From positions 1-42,522 of the forward strand of contig JBFWMN010000010.1 in assembly GCA_050251555.1 (NCBI GenBank): 42,522 nt of DNA. The letters run 5' to 3'. The translations under genes and the position numbers were made by a program. Within the stretch, counting starts at the first letter, position 1; each line of letters starts with the position of its first letter. The DNA comes from UBA2137 sp050251555 (GTDB lineage: Bacteria > Pseudomonadota > Alphaproteobacteria > Micavibrionales > Micavibrionaceae). Below the pieces are notes generated by a model. It made no database searches. It was not told where the DNA came from and saw only the letters and a list, made by a program, of their open reading frames with translations. This document shows positions 7,507 to 15,304 of this stretch, piece after piece.

Positions 7507-10017
7507 CTATCCCTTTTTACTCCACCAGCCGCGCTTTTTCGTATCCGGTGCTTCGTTGACGACCTCGAAATCCTTTTCAACTTTTTCAGGCTTTTCAGCC
7601 TTGGCAGGTTTCTCGGCTTTAGCGGCCTTTTCAGCTTTTTCGGCTTTTTTCTCGTCGTTTGCAGCCTTCTTGGATTTTTCGGCAGCAGGCTTTTTCGTTT
7701 CTTTGGCCTCTTTAGCCTCTTTAGCCTCTTTCGGGGCTTCGTCCTTTACCTCATCCTTTTTAGCGGCAGTTGTTTTGCGTCCGCCGCGACCTTTGGATTT
7801 AGGTTTGTCTTCGGTTGTTTCTTCCGATTTCACCTCTTCTTTAGAGGCGGGCTTCGGCTCATTTTTCGGCTCTTCGGATTGAGGTGCGGGGGTTGACCCG
7901 CCTTTGTCCTCGTCGCCGTCCTCGGAACGGTTGTTGTTGCGTTCACCGCGGCCTCTGCCGCCACGACGGCCTCGGCGGGTACGACGGTTGCGGCGTTCAT
8001 TATTGTCGCCTCTGTCACCTCTATTGTCGTTTTTGCGGTTGTCAGTTGCATCGTCGTCAGACTCTGCGCTGTCTGTTTCAACGTCGGTATCGCTGCTATC
8101 CGTATCGGCATCGTCGTCGGATACAGCAATTTGCTGTGACTTGGACGGGCCGTTTGCGGCGATTTCAAAACCGGCAGGGGCCAGTTCTTCATTCACTTCA
8201 ATGGACACCTCAATGCCGTGGCGTTGTTCGATTGTCGCAAGCATCGGGCGTTTATGATTAAGAATGTAAAGCGCAACCGCATTGGGCATGGAAACCGTCA
8301 GATTCTCGCGGCCTTTGCTGGACAATGCTTTTTCTTCCAAGGCACGTAAGGCAATCACGGCGGCACTGTCTGTAGTACGCGTGTAGCCGAAGCCATGGCA
8401 ATGATCACACAGTTTGAACTGGGATTCAGTAACCGACGGGTTCAGGCGCTGGCGCGACAATTCCAATAGACCGAAGTTGGAGATACGACCGATCTGGATA
8501 CGGGCACGATCACCGGACAAGGCGTCTTTGAGGCGCTTTTCAACCTTCTGGTTGTTGCGGTAATCTTCCATATCAATGAAGTCAATGACGATCAAACCGC
8601 CAAGGTCACGCAATTTCAACTGACGGGCCACTTCCGAGGCAGCTTCAAGGTTGGTGCGCAGGGCCGTTTCTTCAATGTGGCGTTCTTTCGTCGCACGACC
8701 CGAGTTCACGTCGACTGCAACCAGAGCTTCTGTCGGGTTGATCACGATGTAACCGCCCGATTTCAGCGTGGCTGTCGGCTCGGAAATCTCGGCAATCTGT
8801 TTTTCGACGTTATATTTCTGGAAGAGAGGCATTGTCTCGGTCACAAATTCTTTGACCTTCTTGACGTGCGAAGGCATGAGCATTTTCATGATCTTCTTGG
8901 CTTCTTTGTAAGCCTCTTCGCCCGAAACGATCACTTCGGAAATATCGCGTGTGTATATATCGCGCAGCGCACGTTTAACCAATGAACCTTCTTCGTAAAC
9001 ACATGCAGGGGCAATGGATTTCAGTGTGAGATCGCGGATCTCGTCCCATAAGCGCATCAGATAATCCAGATCGCGTTTGATCTCGGCTTTGGTGCGCTCT
9101 GTACCCGCTGTACGCAAGATGACGGACATGCCATCAGGTACAGAGAGTTCTTTCAAAATCTCGCGCATGCGCTTGCGCTCGGTGAAGTTGGCAATTTTGC
9201 GTGAAACGCCGCCACCACGAGGAGAGTTCGGCATTAGGACGCAGTAACGACCCGGCAAAGACAGGTAAGTTGTGACCGCAGCCCCTTTGTTGCCGCGCTC
9301 TTCTTTTTGTGCCTGCACCAGCATGATCTGACCACGCTTGATGACTTCCTGAATTTTGTAATTTTTCTTTAAAGTTGGGCGGATGGTTTGTTCGCCTTCC
9401 GCCATATCGCCGCCGACAATCTCGACGGCACGTGAACGCATCGGTTGACCACGACGTCCGCGACGTCCGCGACCACGACGTCCGCGACCGTTACGGTGGC
9501 GGGCTTTGGGCTCTTCGGTCGACGCGGTTTCATCCTCGCCTTCGCCTTCGGCAGCGTCTTCTTCGCTTTCTTCTGCATCATCGGCATCTTCAGCATCTTC
9601 AGCGTCAGAATCTTCTGTTGCGGCTTCTTCAAAATCGTCTTCGACGGCTTCGGCTTCAACGCTGGCGCCTGTGGCTGCGGCTTCTTCTTCCAGATCTTCG
9701 GCTTCTTCAGCGGCAAGCAAAGCTTCCATTGCGGCCTTTTGCTCTTCGAGAAGGGCTTCGCGGTCGGCGATCGGAATACGGAAATAGTCGGGGTGGATTT
9801 CAGAGAAGGGGAGGAAGCCGTGGCGGTTTCCACCGAAATTGACGAAAGCGGCCTGTAAGGAGGGCTCTACGCGGGTCACTTTGGCAAGGAAAATGCTGCC
9901 TTTCAGTTGTTTGCGTAAGATGCTTTCGTAATCGAAATCGACGAGGTGATTGTTTTCGACGACGGCAACGCGCATTTCTTCTGCGTGCGTTGCGTCTACG
10001 AGGAGACGTTTAGTCAT
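7507..10017 (-). CDS. rne: Ribonuclease E
   Basis: Endoribonuclease that starts mRNA decay, processes rRNA and tRNA, and scaffolds the degradosome. I chose the ATG at 10017 (MTKRLLVDATHAEEMRVAV), which has AAGGGAG eight bases upstream; the open frame extends 41 codons further but that part is not conserved-looking. The 836-residue protein has an S1 domain interrupted by a long insertion (about 83-215): acidic around 100-170, then arginine/glycine-rich around 171-190. The catalytic core follows with AVDVNSG and VIDFIDMED supplying the two magnesium-binding aspartates, and CDHCHGFGYTR forms the zinc link. The tail from about 550 is charged, with Lys/Ala/Glu repeats, and ends KKRGWWSKKG. A C-terminal GWW motif is known in Caulobacter RNase E as the PNPase docking site. 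Confidence 0.97.
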   Translation of the reverse strand: MTKRLLVDATHAEEMRVAVVENNHLVDFDYESILRKQLKGSIFLAKVTRVEPSLQAAFVNFGGNRHGFLPFSEIHPDYFRIPIADREALLEEQKAAMEALLAAEEAEDLEEEAAATGASVEAEAVEDDFEEAATEDSDAEDAEDADDAEESEEDAAEGEGEDETASTEEPKARHRNGRGRRGRGRRGRRGQPMRSRAVEIVGGDMAEGEQTIRPTLKKNYKIQEVIKRGQIMLVQAQKEERGNKGAAVTTYLSLPGRYCVLMPNSPRGGGVSRKIANFTERKRMREILKELSVPDGMSVILRTAGTERTKAEIKRDLDYLMRLWDEIRDLTLKSIAPACVYEEGSLVKRALRDIYTRDISEVIVSGEEAYKEAKKIMKMLMPSHVKKVKEFVTETMPLFQKYNVEKQIAEISEPTATLKSGGYIVINPTEALVAVDVNSGRATKERHIEETALRTNLEAASEVARQLKLRDLGGLIVIDFIDMEDYRNNQKVEKRLKDALSGDRARIQIGRISNFGLLELSRQRLNPSVTESQFKLCDHCHGFGYTRTTDSAAVIALRALEEKALSSKGRENLTVSMPNAVALYILNHKRPMLATIEQRHGIEVSIEVNEELAPAGFEIAANGPSKSQQIAVSDDDADTDSSDTDVETDSAESDDDATDNRKNDNRGDRGDNNERRNRRTRRGRRGGRGRGERNNNRSEDGDEDKGGSTPAPQSEEPKNEPKPASKEEVKSEETTEDKPKSKGRGGRKTTAAKKDEVKDEAPKEAKEAKEAKETKKPAAEKSKKAANDEKKAEKAEKAAKAEKPAKAEKPEKVEKDFEVVNEAPDTKKRGWWSKKG
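7706..7733. repeat. Nine-base tandem repeat in rne tail
   Basis: About three copies of a CCTCTTTAG-like unit lie in frame in the rne 3' region and encode successive Lys-Glu-Ala triplets. This is low-complexity coding sequence in the disordered scaffold tail and could vary in copy number between strains. Confidence 0.6.
9447..9488. repeat. 18-base direct repeat encoding the Arg-Gly patch of RNase E
   Basis: The 18-mer GACCACGACGTCCGCGAC occurs at 9447-9464 and again at 9471-9488 (24-base period). It encodes the basic Arg/Gly patch that ends the S1-domain insertion. The repeat suggests the patch grew by duplication. Confidence 0.7.
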
Positions 10018-10340
10018 GTCTATACTCCCTTGCGACTGCTGCCTGGGAAGATCCTCTTGCGATGGGGAGAGTCCGCACCCGGCGCATGGGCCGCGTAAAT
10101 TAAATCTCAAATAAGACGACGAAGGGATTTCATGCTGCACTTTTTAGTCTGCCGTCCCCTTACGGAATAAGGGGGAGTTGTGGCAGAGGCCGAGCGTCAG
10201 AATGATCGTCTTCGATCGCGGAAGATACATACTTCCTATTTTTTCTGATGCCGGACTAGCGAAACCTTGTTTACATGGGAAAGACAAATACTTATAGGCT
10301 GTCTTGCCTGCTACAATCCGACATATCGCAGTTCCAGACA
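10018..10340 (-). promoter_or_regulatory. Long rne 5' leader region
   Basis: No gene is supportable between the rne start and about 10480, so this stretch is best read as the rne leader plus the divergent control region shared with amiC. On the minus strand a weak promoter-like pair, TTGTAG with TAAGTA 16 bases later, lies near 10300-10330. That would give a leader of roughly 270 bases. RNase E mRNAs in other bacteria are autoregulated through long structured 5' leaders, so the same may apply here by analogy. The promoter call is weak. Confidence 0.35.
10156..10174 (-). promoter_or_regulatory. Perfect hairpin in the rne leader
   Basis: CCCCTTA and TAAGGGG form a perfect seven-base-pair stem with a five-base loop about 140 bases upstream of the rne ATG. 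There is no following T-tract on either strand, so it does not look like a terminator. It could be part of a structured leader that RNase E recognises in its own mRNA; that role is inference. Confidence 0.5.
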
Positions 10341-10479
10341 TTAGTCCTATCCGCGCCAAATCACAATCTTAAAAATACACACCGCCTGAAAAAAACGACG
10401 AATCCTATAAAACACGCGGGTTTGCGGGGGATTCCTATTTGCAAGGCAGGCGATAAACATGCTAAGATAAATTTCGATT

Positions 10480-10508
10480 TTGCGCGCAGGCGAAGTTTCC
10501 TCTATCCT
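10480..10508 (+). promoter_or_regulatory. Possible amiC promoter
   Basis: TTGCGC (10480-10485) and TATCCT (10503-10508) are separated by 17 bases. Transcription would start about eight bases before the amiC ATG, giving a very short leader. That would fit the absence of a Shine-Dalgarno sequence before this gene. The match to consensus is moderate only. Confidence 0.35.
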
Positions 10509-10522
10509 GCTCTCCCGTATAT

Positions 10523-11887
10523 ATGAGGTTCTCTTTTTTGTTCAGCAGATTTTTGACCATAGCCGCGATGATGTTGTCCGTACTTGTCTTGTGCGGAACA
10601 GTCGGTTCTGCGCGTGCGATGCAGTTGCAGGATATCCGCTATGGTCCGCATCCTGACAAAGACCGTCTCGTTCTCGATTTTGATACCCAGACCAATCTGA
10701 GCCTGTCGGCAAGCGGCGATAAGATCACCCTGACGATGCCTGGCGGTGTAGTACCCTCCGATCTGTCCCGTTACCAAAATCTTGGGCCCATTCGCAATGT
10801 CACATCCGAGCGCATGAATGACGGGAAATGGCGTTTGAACATGCAGTTGAGCTCTGCGCGGACCATTGCCAAGACCTTCTGGACGCAGCCGTCTGCCGGT
10901 ATGCCGATGCGCTTTGTGATTGATTTGAATAAGGGAGGTGATGCCCCTGTGCAGCGCGGCGCACCTCCCGGCTTTTTACAGGCCCCTTCCGATATGCAGT
11001 CGCTTGATCAAATGGTCAGGCAGGCTTCTGCCACATCCGATGCGGCGGTAATGCCTCGTGAATCCATTTATGGCGGAAATGCGCCTTACCCTCTTAGAAA
11101 GCCGCTGGGCGGTGAAATGGCAAGTGTTGCCCCCTCAGCATCTCCTGCCGCTGCCCCGACACCTGCCCAGCCGACGCAATTGTCAGGCTGGAAACCTTTG
11201 ATTGTGATTGATGCAGGCCATGGCGGGAAAGACCCCGGCGCCCGCGCCCATGACGGGACGCAGGAAAAGCATATTGTTTTATCCCTCGCACATGAACTTG
11301 CACGCGAGTTGGAGGCCACAGGGCGCTACAGAACACACCTGACACGCTCGGGTGACAGCTTCATTAAGCTACGGGAACGCGTCAATATTGCGCGCCGCGA
11401 AAAGGGTGACCTTTTTATCTCGATCCACGCCGATTCCGTGTCTGACCCGCACACACAAGGCGCTTCGGTTTATACATTGTCTGACAAAGCTTCTGACGAA
11501 CAAACCGCCCGACTGGCTGCACGTGAGAACAAGGCTGATGCCATTGCCGGCGTTGACCTATCCCACGAAGATAAGGATGTGCAGAATATCCTGATTGATC
11601 TTGTGACACGGGATACAACCAACCAGTCCAAGTTCTTTGCCAATCTGGTCGTCAGCGGCTTAGAAAACCAGCGTGTTGCGACCTTGCAGCGTCCCCACCG
11701 ACATGCGGGTTTTGCCGTATTGAAGGCACCCGATATTCCTGCCGTTCTCATTGAAAGCGGTTTCGTCTCCAATCCGGATGAGGTCAGAAAGCTGACAAGC
11801 CAAAGTTACCGTGAGCAATTCTCACGCGGGCTTGTATCTGCCGTTGATACGTATTTTATGCGTCTGGCGGCCCTTCGCACGCAATAG
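10523..11887 (+). CDS. amiC: N-acetylmuramoyl-L-alanine amidase with AMIN domain
   Basis: Periplasmic zinc amidase that cuts the bond between MurNAc and the stem peptide, needed for daughter-cell separation. The 454 residues comprise a signal peptide (to about residue 32, GSARA-M), an AMIN domain (about 34-136) that targets septal peptidoglycan, a Pro/Ala linker (about 200-222), and an Amidase_3 catalytic domain (225-450). Zinc ligands and catalytic residues are visible: His233 in DAGHGG, Glu248, His302 in SIHADS and Glu411 in VLIESGF. The divergent rne-amiC arrangement is recurrent in alphaproteobacteria, where a PBP1A gene often follows; here two small lipoproteins follow instead. There is no clear ribosome binding site. 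Confidence 0.95.
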   Translation: MRFSFLFSRFLTIAAMMLSVLVLCGTVGSARAMQLQDIRYGPHPDKDRLVLDFDTQTNLSLSASGDKITLTMPGGVVPSDLSRYQNLGPIRNVTSERMNDGKWRLNMQLSSARTIAKTFWTQPSAGMPMRFVIDLNKGGDAPVQRGAPPGFLQAPSDMQSLDQMVRQASATSDAAVMPRESIYGGNAPYPLRKPLGGEMASVAPSASPAAAPTPAQPTQLSGWKPLIVIDAGHGGKDPGARAHDGTQEKHIVLSLAHELARELEATGRYRTHLTRSGDSFIKLRERVNIARREKGDLFISIHADSVSDPHTQGASVYTLSDKASDEQTARLAARENKADAIAGVDLSHEDKDVQNILIDLVTRDTTNQSKFFANLVVSGLENQRVATLQRPHRHAGFAVLKAPDIPAVLIESGFVSNPDEVRKLTSQSYREQFSRGLVSAVDTYFMRLAALRTQ

Positions 11888-12028
11888 AAAACTCCCGCTA
11901 ACGCTTGGGAATGCTAAGCAGTTCCGTGTGTTGCCGAGGTGTCACATATCTGGTGATCTTCCGAAAAAAATTCTTAAAAAACAGTGTTCAAGGCGTAATC
12001 ACTGGTGTATACAGGATAGGATTTTCTC
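11888..12028. other. Intergenic stretch after amiC
   Basis: No gene and no convincing intrinsic terminator are visible here. Short A-runs near 11965-11985 are not preceded by a stable hairpin that I can draw. Confidence 0.5.
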
Positions 12029-12056
12029 TTGAACAAAGAGTATGATCGGGTATTAA
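12029..12056 (+). promoter_or_regulatory. Promoter of the first small lipoprotein gene
   Basis: TTGAAC (12029-12034) and TATTAA (12051-12056) are separated by 16 bases, a good match to a housekeeping promoter. Predicted initiation near 12063 leaves a leader of about 30 bases containing the ribosome binding site AAAGGGG (12079-12085), eight bases before the ATG. Confidence 0.6.
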
Positions 12057-12093
12057 AACTGAAACGACTAAGACCTATAAAGGGGATTACACC

Positions 12094-12297
12094 ATGAAAA
12101 AACTGATTGCAGCTGCTGCTCTTTTCGTAGCACCTCTGGCTCTCGCCGCTTGTGACACATCTGGCCAAGGCTACGTTGATACACAAGCTCCTTACGCTGA
12201 AGAGCGTACAGCCGGTGGTCAACAAACACCTATGGCTACAGAGCAAGTTGAAGTTCGTACAGCTGAGCCTGTATTCGAGCGCCGCGTTACAAAATAA
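12094..12297 (+). CDS. Small lipoprotein A, paralog of the next gene
   Basis: A 67-residue lipoprotein precursor. The signal peptide MKKLIAAAALFVAPLALAAC ends in a lipobox with Cys20 as the lipidated residue. The 48-residue mature part reads G-x-GYVDTQ-x-PY-x-EERTA, then TPMATEQVEV, then TAEPVFERRVTK, with a C-terminal lysine. It shares all these blocks with the gene 156 bases downstream. I know no named family for it. Size, lipidation and terminal Lys recall Braun's lipoprotein, but the sequence is extended and Pro/Thr/Glu-rich rather than a coiled coil. The residue after Cys is Asp, which in E. coli favours inner-membrane retention; whether that rule holds here is unknown. It has its own promoter and terminator. 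Confidence 0.85.
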   Translation: MKKLIAAAALFVAPLALAACDTSGQGYVDTQAPYAEERTAGGQQTPMATEQVEVRTAEPVFERRVTK

Positions 12298-12303
12298 TTT
12301 TGT

Positions 12304-12318
12304 AACTCGCAACGAGTT
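12304..12318 (+). repeat. Short inverted repeat after lipoprotein A
   Basis: AACTCG and CGAGTT flank a three-base loop just after the stop codon. It precedes the intrinsic terminator and may stabilise the 3' end of the short mRNA. Confidence 0.45.
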
Positions 12319-12319
12319 T

Positions 12320-12354
12320 AAAAAAAGGGTTGCCGTATGCGGCAGCCCTTTTTG
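12320..12354 (+). terminator. Intrinsic terminator after lipoprotein A
   Basis: GGGTTGCCG (12327-12335) pairs with CGGCAGCCC (12340-12348), nine pairs with one G-U. The loop is four bases and a T-run follows (12349-12353). The A-run before the stem would also give some activity on the other strand. Confidence 0.9.
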
Positions 12355-12387
12355 TTTGGCTGAAAATTTGCTAAAGATATGAGCGGA

Positions 12388-12417
12388 ATGAACTACATGG
12401 TCACTCTATGAGTTCAT
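12388..12417 (+). repeat. Inverted repeat upstream of lipoprotein B
   Basis: ATGAACT (12388-12394) and AGTTCAT (12411-12417) are perfect inverted arms 16 bases apart, between the terminator of lipoprotein A and the start of lipoprotein B. It could be an operator or a leader stem. I see no convincing -35/-10 pair for lipoprotein B. Confidence 0.4.
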
Positions 12418-12453
12418 ACCTTTAAATAACCAAAAAGGATTTGGAGTATTCCC

Positions 12454-12714
12454 ATGAAAAAATTGATGACACTTTCCGTGGCAGTCGCCTCTCTCGCCGC
12501 ATTGTCTGCCTGCGGCTCTGTCGGCGACGGCTATGTTGATACACAGCCTCCTTATAATGAAGAGCGTACTGCGGCAACCGCACCGACACCGATGCCTACC
12601 CAGCAGGTTGTGGTTCAAGAAACACAGCCTGTTATGGAAGCACCAGCACCTGCTCCTGCGCCGGCCCCGATGCAGACAGCCGAGCCCGTGTTCGAACATC
12701 ACGTGACAAAGTAA
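12454..12714 (+). CDS. Small lipoprotein B, paralog of the preceding gene
   Basis: An 86-residue lipoprotein precursor with the signal peptide MKKLMTLSVAVASLAALSAC (lipidated Cys20). The mature part repeats the layout of lipoprotein A: G-x-GYVDTQ-x-PY-x-EERTA, TPMPTQQVVV, and at the end TAEPVFEHHVTK. It differs by an inserted segment of about 20 residues containing Ala-Pro repeats (about 62-73), which would lengthen an extended chain. The shared blocks at both ends, with the middle variable, suggest the ends bind or are modified while the middle is a spacer. It lies 156 bases after its paralog and ends against a terminator shared with the convergent L,D-transpeptidase gene. Confidence 0.87.
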   Translation: MKKLMTLSVAVASLAALSACGSVGDGYVDTQPPYNEERTAATAPTPMPTQQVVVQETQPVMEAPAPAPAPAPMQTAEPVFEHHVTK

Positions 12715-12734
12715 GTCTTTTCAAAAAGACAAAG

Positions 12735-12767
12735 AAAAAGCCCGCTTTGAAAAAAGCGGGCTTTTTT
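12735..12767. terminator. Bidirectional terminator between lipoprotein B and the L,D-transpeptidase
   Basis: AAAAAGCCCGCTTT (12735-12748) and AAAGCGGGCTTTTT (12753-12766) form a 14-pair stem with a GAAA loop. A/T runs on both sides let it end transcripts arriving from either direction, as fits its place between two convergent genes. Confidence 0.93.
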
Positions 12768-12784
12768 ATGGGTTCAATTTCTGA

Positions 12785-13939
12785 TCAATCGGGACGGTAG
12801 TAAGGCTCTTCGTCCTCAACAACTGCCGTTTTCTCGATCAGCAGAATGTTTGTTTTCTGATCGGGAACAACCGTTGCCGCATCGTGATCATCTTTGTTCT
12901 TTTGTGGCAGAACCAGTGTATCACGGGCAATTGTCGTATTGGCTTCACCGGCTGCAGCAGGCTCGATCGCTGTTTCGCTGTTGGAGGCAGAAGCGTTCAG
13001 CACTTCACCTTTTGTGTATACGGCAACAGGATAGCCGCGGCGTTCTTCAATCACCTTTTTGATTTTGTTCAAATCAAGGTTTTTCTCGAATTCAATGCCA
13101 GCCGCTTTACGGACATAGGCCAGATCAGATTCGGAAACGGTTGCAGGAGGCAGATAGCCTTTTTGCTCCAGAATCAGCGTGTCATCGACATTCGGGTGCG
13201 ATTCCACATACAGCTTGTCACCGATCCATGCGGCTTTCAAAGGCTGGTTTACGACATTGACCTGTGCGCCGTTCGGGACACGGGGGAAGAGGTCGGTAAT
13301 GCCTTCAGGATAAAGACGGATGCAACCCGAGCTTACGCGGCGACCAATACCGTAAGGCTTGTTCGTGCCGTGGATCGCATATTGCGGCCATCCCAGATAC
13401 ATGGCGTGTGTACCCATCGGGTTTTCAGGTCCAGGTGGTACAACGGCGGGCAATTTCGGGTCTTCTTCACGCATGCGCGGGGTGGGGCGCCATGTCGGAC
13501 CTTCCGTTTTACGGATAATAGTGGTCAGACCTGTCGGTGTACCCAAGCCTTCACGACCAATACCGATCGGATAGATCAGAGGTTTTTCGCCACTACGGGG
13601 AAAGAAATACAGGCGCATTTCTGCCAAGTTGATCACGATATCCTTGTGCGGGACATCGGGCAGAAGATGCATCGTCGGCAAGGTAATCTTAGCGCCGGCA
13701 CCTGGGATCCATGCATCAAGCTCAGGGTTGGCGGCCTTCACATCAATGAAGCCGAGATTATGGGCGCGGGCGATATGAACCATTGTGTCTTCATATGACG
13801 CGGTCATTTCGCTCATGTCACCGACATAAACGGTTTTGTCTTCTGCAGCCTGAGCGGCAGAACCGAGACCTGTCATAAGGAAGGCACCAAATGCCATCGC
13901 CTTGCAGGCTTTGGAAAGGGAAGATTGAAATTGTGTCAC
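12785..13939 (-). CDS. L,D-transpeptidase (YkuD domain) with LysM-like N-terminus
   Basis: Periplasmic enzyme of the ErfK/YbiS/YcfS/YnhG type. Members form 3-3 peptidoglycan cross-links, or attach lipoprotein lysines or protein N-termini to diaminopimelate. The 384-residue product begins at a GTG with AAAGGAG upstream. It has a signal peptide (cleavage plausible after AQA at 31), a LysM-like segment (about 45-90, ending GAKITLPT) and the YkuD domain (about 100-232). Catalytic His190 lies in HGTN and nucleophile Cys206 in SSGCIRLYPEG. A C-terminal extension of about 150 residues is acidic and of unknown role. It faces the two small lipoprotein genes across a shared terminator, which raises the possibility that they are its substrates (inference). 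Confidence 0.93.
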   Translation of the reverse strand: MTQFQSSLSKACKAMAFGAFLMTGLGSAAQAAEDKTVYVGDMSEMTASYEDTMVHIARAHNLGFIDVKAANPELDAWIPGAGAKITLPTMHLLPDVPHKDIVINLAEMRLYFFPRSGEKPLIYPIGIGREGLGTPTGLTTIIRKTEGPTWRPTPRMREEDPKLPAVVPPGPENPMGTHAMYLGWPQYAIHGTNKPYGIGRRVSSGCIRLYPEGITDLFPRVPNGAQVNVVNQPLKAAWIGDKLYVESHPNVDDTLILEQKGYLPPATVSESDLAYVRKAAGIEFEKNLDLNKIKKVIEERRGYPVAVYTKGEVLNASASNSETAIEPAAAGEANTTIARDTLVLPQKNKDDHDAATVVPDQKTNILLIEKTAVVEDEEPYYRPD

Positions 13940-13980
13940 TTTACTGTTTGCTCCTTTAAAAAACGCATCATGATATCGGT

Positions 13981-15189
13981 TTAGCCTTTAAGTCGTGCGG
14001 CGACTGAGGCCATGAAATCTTTTGTATTCAGCCATTTCTGGTTCGGTCCGACCAGAAGGGCCAGATCTTTCGTCATATCGCCTGCCTCGACGGCTGCCAC
14101 ACAGGCTTTTTCAAGACGGTCGGCAAAAGCAACAAGTTCAGGCGTGTTATCAAACTGTCCGCGATAGCGCAAGCCCGTTGTCCATGCAAAGATTGAGGCG
14201 ATCGGGTTGGTCGATGTATCCTCGCCTTTCTGATAGGCGCGATAGTGTCGTGTGACGGTTCCGTGCGCGGCTTCGGCCTCCACGGTTTTACCATCAGGGG
14301 TCAGAAGAACGGAGGTCATCAGGCCCAATGAACCGAAGCCTTGCGCGACAATATCGGACTGGACATCGCCGTCGTAGTTTTTGCAAGCCCAGACAAAGCC
14401 GCCTTCGCTTTTCAGGGCATAGGCCACCATATCGTCAATCAGGCGGTGTTCATACCACAGACCTTTTTCCTTAAAGGTCGTGGCAAATTCCGCGTCATAA
14501 ATGCCTTGGAAGATTTCCATGAAACGCCCGTCATAGGCCTTCAGGATGGTGTTCTTCGTAGACATGTAAACAGGGACATTGCGTGATAAGCCATAATTGA
14601 AGCAGGCGCGGGCAAAGCCTTCGATCGACTCATCCAGATTATACATGCCCATCGCAACACCACCGCCCGGGAAGTCGTAAACCTCGTGGGTTTGGGGGGC
14701 TGAACCATCCGCAGGCGTGTAAGTCAGAGTCAGTTTGCCGGGGCCGGGAACCTTGAAATCAGTGGCTTTATACTGGTCACCAAAGGCGTGACGCCCGATG
14801 ATGATAGGTTTTATCCAACCCGGCACATAGCGCGGGATATTTTTGCAGATAATGGGTTCGCGAAAAACCGTGCCGCCAAGAATATTACGAATTGTACCGT
14901 TGGGGGACTTCCACATTTTTTTCAGGGAAAATTCTTTAACGCGGGCCTCATCGGGCGTGATGGTGGCGCATTTGATACCGACGCCATATTGCTGGATGGC
15001 GTGGGCGGCATCATGCGTGACCTGATCGTCGGTTGCATCACGGTGCTCGATTCCCAGATCGAAAGTTTTCAACTCAATATCGAGATAGGGCAGGATCAAA
15101 TCTTCCTTGATCCAGTCCCAAATGATTCGTGTCATCTCGTCGCCCTGAATGTCGACGACAGGCGTTTTCACCTTGATTTTGTTGCTCAT
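13981..15189 (-). CDS. icd: NADP-dependent isocitrate dehydrogenase
   Basis: Citric-acid-cycle enzyme converting isocitrate to 2-oxoglutarate with NADP. The 402-residue product is of the homodimeric, eukaryote-like type common in alphaproteobacteria: it starts KVKTPVVDIQGDEMTRIIWDWIKE and contains KSPNGTIRNILGGTVFREPI (substrate serine region), YDGRFMEIFQ, KNYDGDVQSDIVAQGFGSLGLM and EAAHGTVTRHYR. A ribosome binding site GAGAGG precedes the ATG. It is upstream of the L,D-transpeptidase with 41 bases between, but no functional link is evident. Nothing is missing from the motifs I can check. Confidence 0.97.
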   Translation of the reverse strand: MSNKIKVKTPVVDIQGDEMTRIIWDWIKEDLILPYLDIELKTFDLGIEHRDATDDQVTHDAAHAIQQYGVGIKCATITPDEARVKEFSLKKMWKSPNGTIRNILGGTVFREPIICKNIPRYVPGWIKPIIIGRHAFGDQYKATDFKVPGPGKLTLTYTPADGSAPQTHEVYDFPGGGVAMGMYNLDESIEGFARACFNYGLSRNVPVYMSTKNTILKAYDGRFMEIFQGIYDAEFATTFKEKGLWYEHRLIDDMVAYALKSEGGFVWACKNYDGDVQSDIVAQGFGSLGLMTSVLLTPDGKTVEAEAAHGTVTRHYRAYQKGEDTSTNPIASIFAWTTGLRYRGQFDNTPELVAFADRLEKACVAAVEAGDMTKDLALLVGPNQKWLNTKDFMASVAARLKG

Positions 15190-15304
15190 TTTGACCTCTC
15201 GGAATAGGGCAGCGGACGGACTCGCGCCTTGATTTTACTATACTGCCTTCTGATATAGCAGTTTTTGAAAAAAGATAAAGGATGTTGCAAGGGCAAGCCC
15301 TTAC

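Noticed and set aside
9369..9858. Several overlapping open frames over the RNase E insertion
   Set aside because: They arise from the repetitive GAA/GCN-rich coding sequence of the acidic insertion and read as Ser/Ala or Phe/Cys-rich strings.
10018..10140. 41-codon upstream extension of rne
   Set aside because: A clear ribosome binding site and the conserved MTKRLLVDATHAEEMRVAV start fit position 10017; the extension is leader sequence.
10144..10359. 71-codon minus-strand frame in the rne leader
   Set aside because: No ribosome binding site, no recognisable features, and it covers the leader hairpin.
12884..13798. 304-codon open frame on the plus strand
   Set aside because: It is antisense to the L,D-transpeptidase, whose motifs are unmistakable; the plus-strand translation is Cys/Phe/Arg-rich without domain features.
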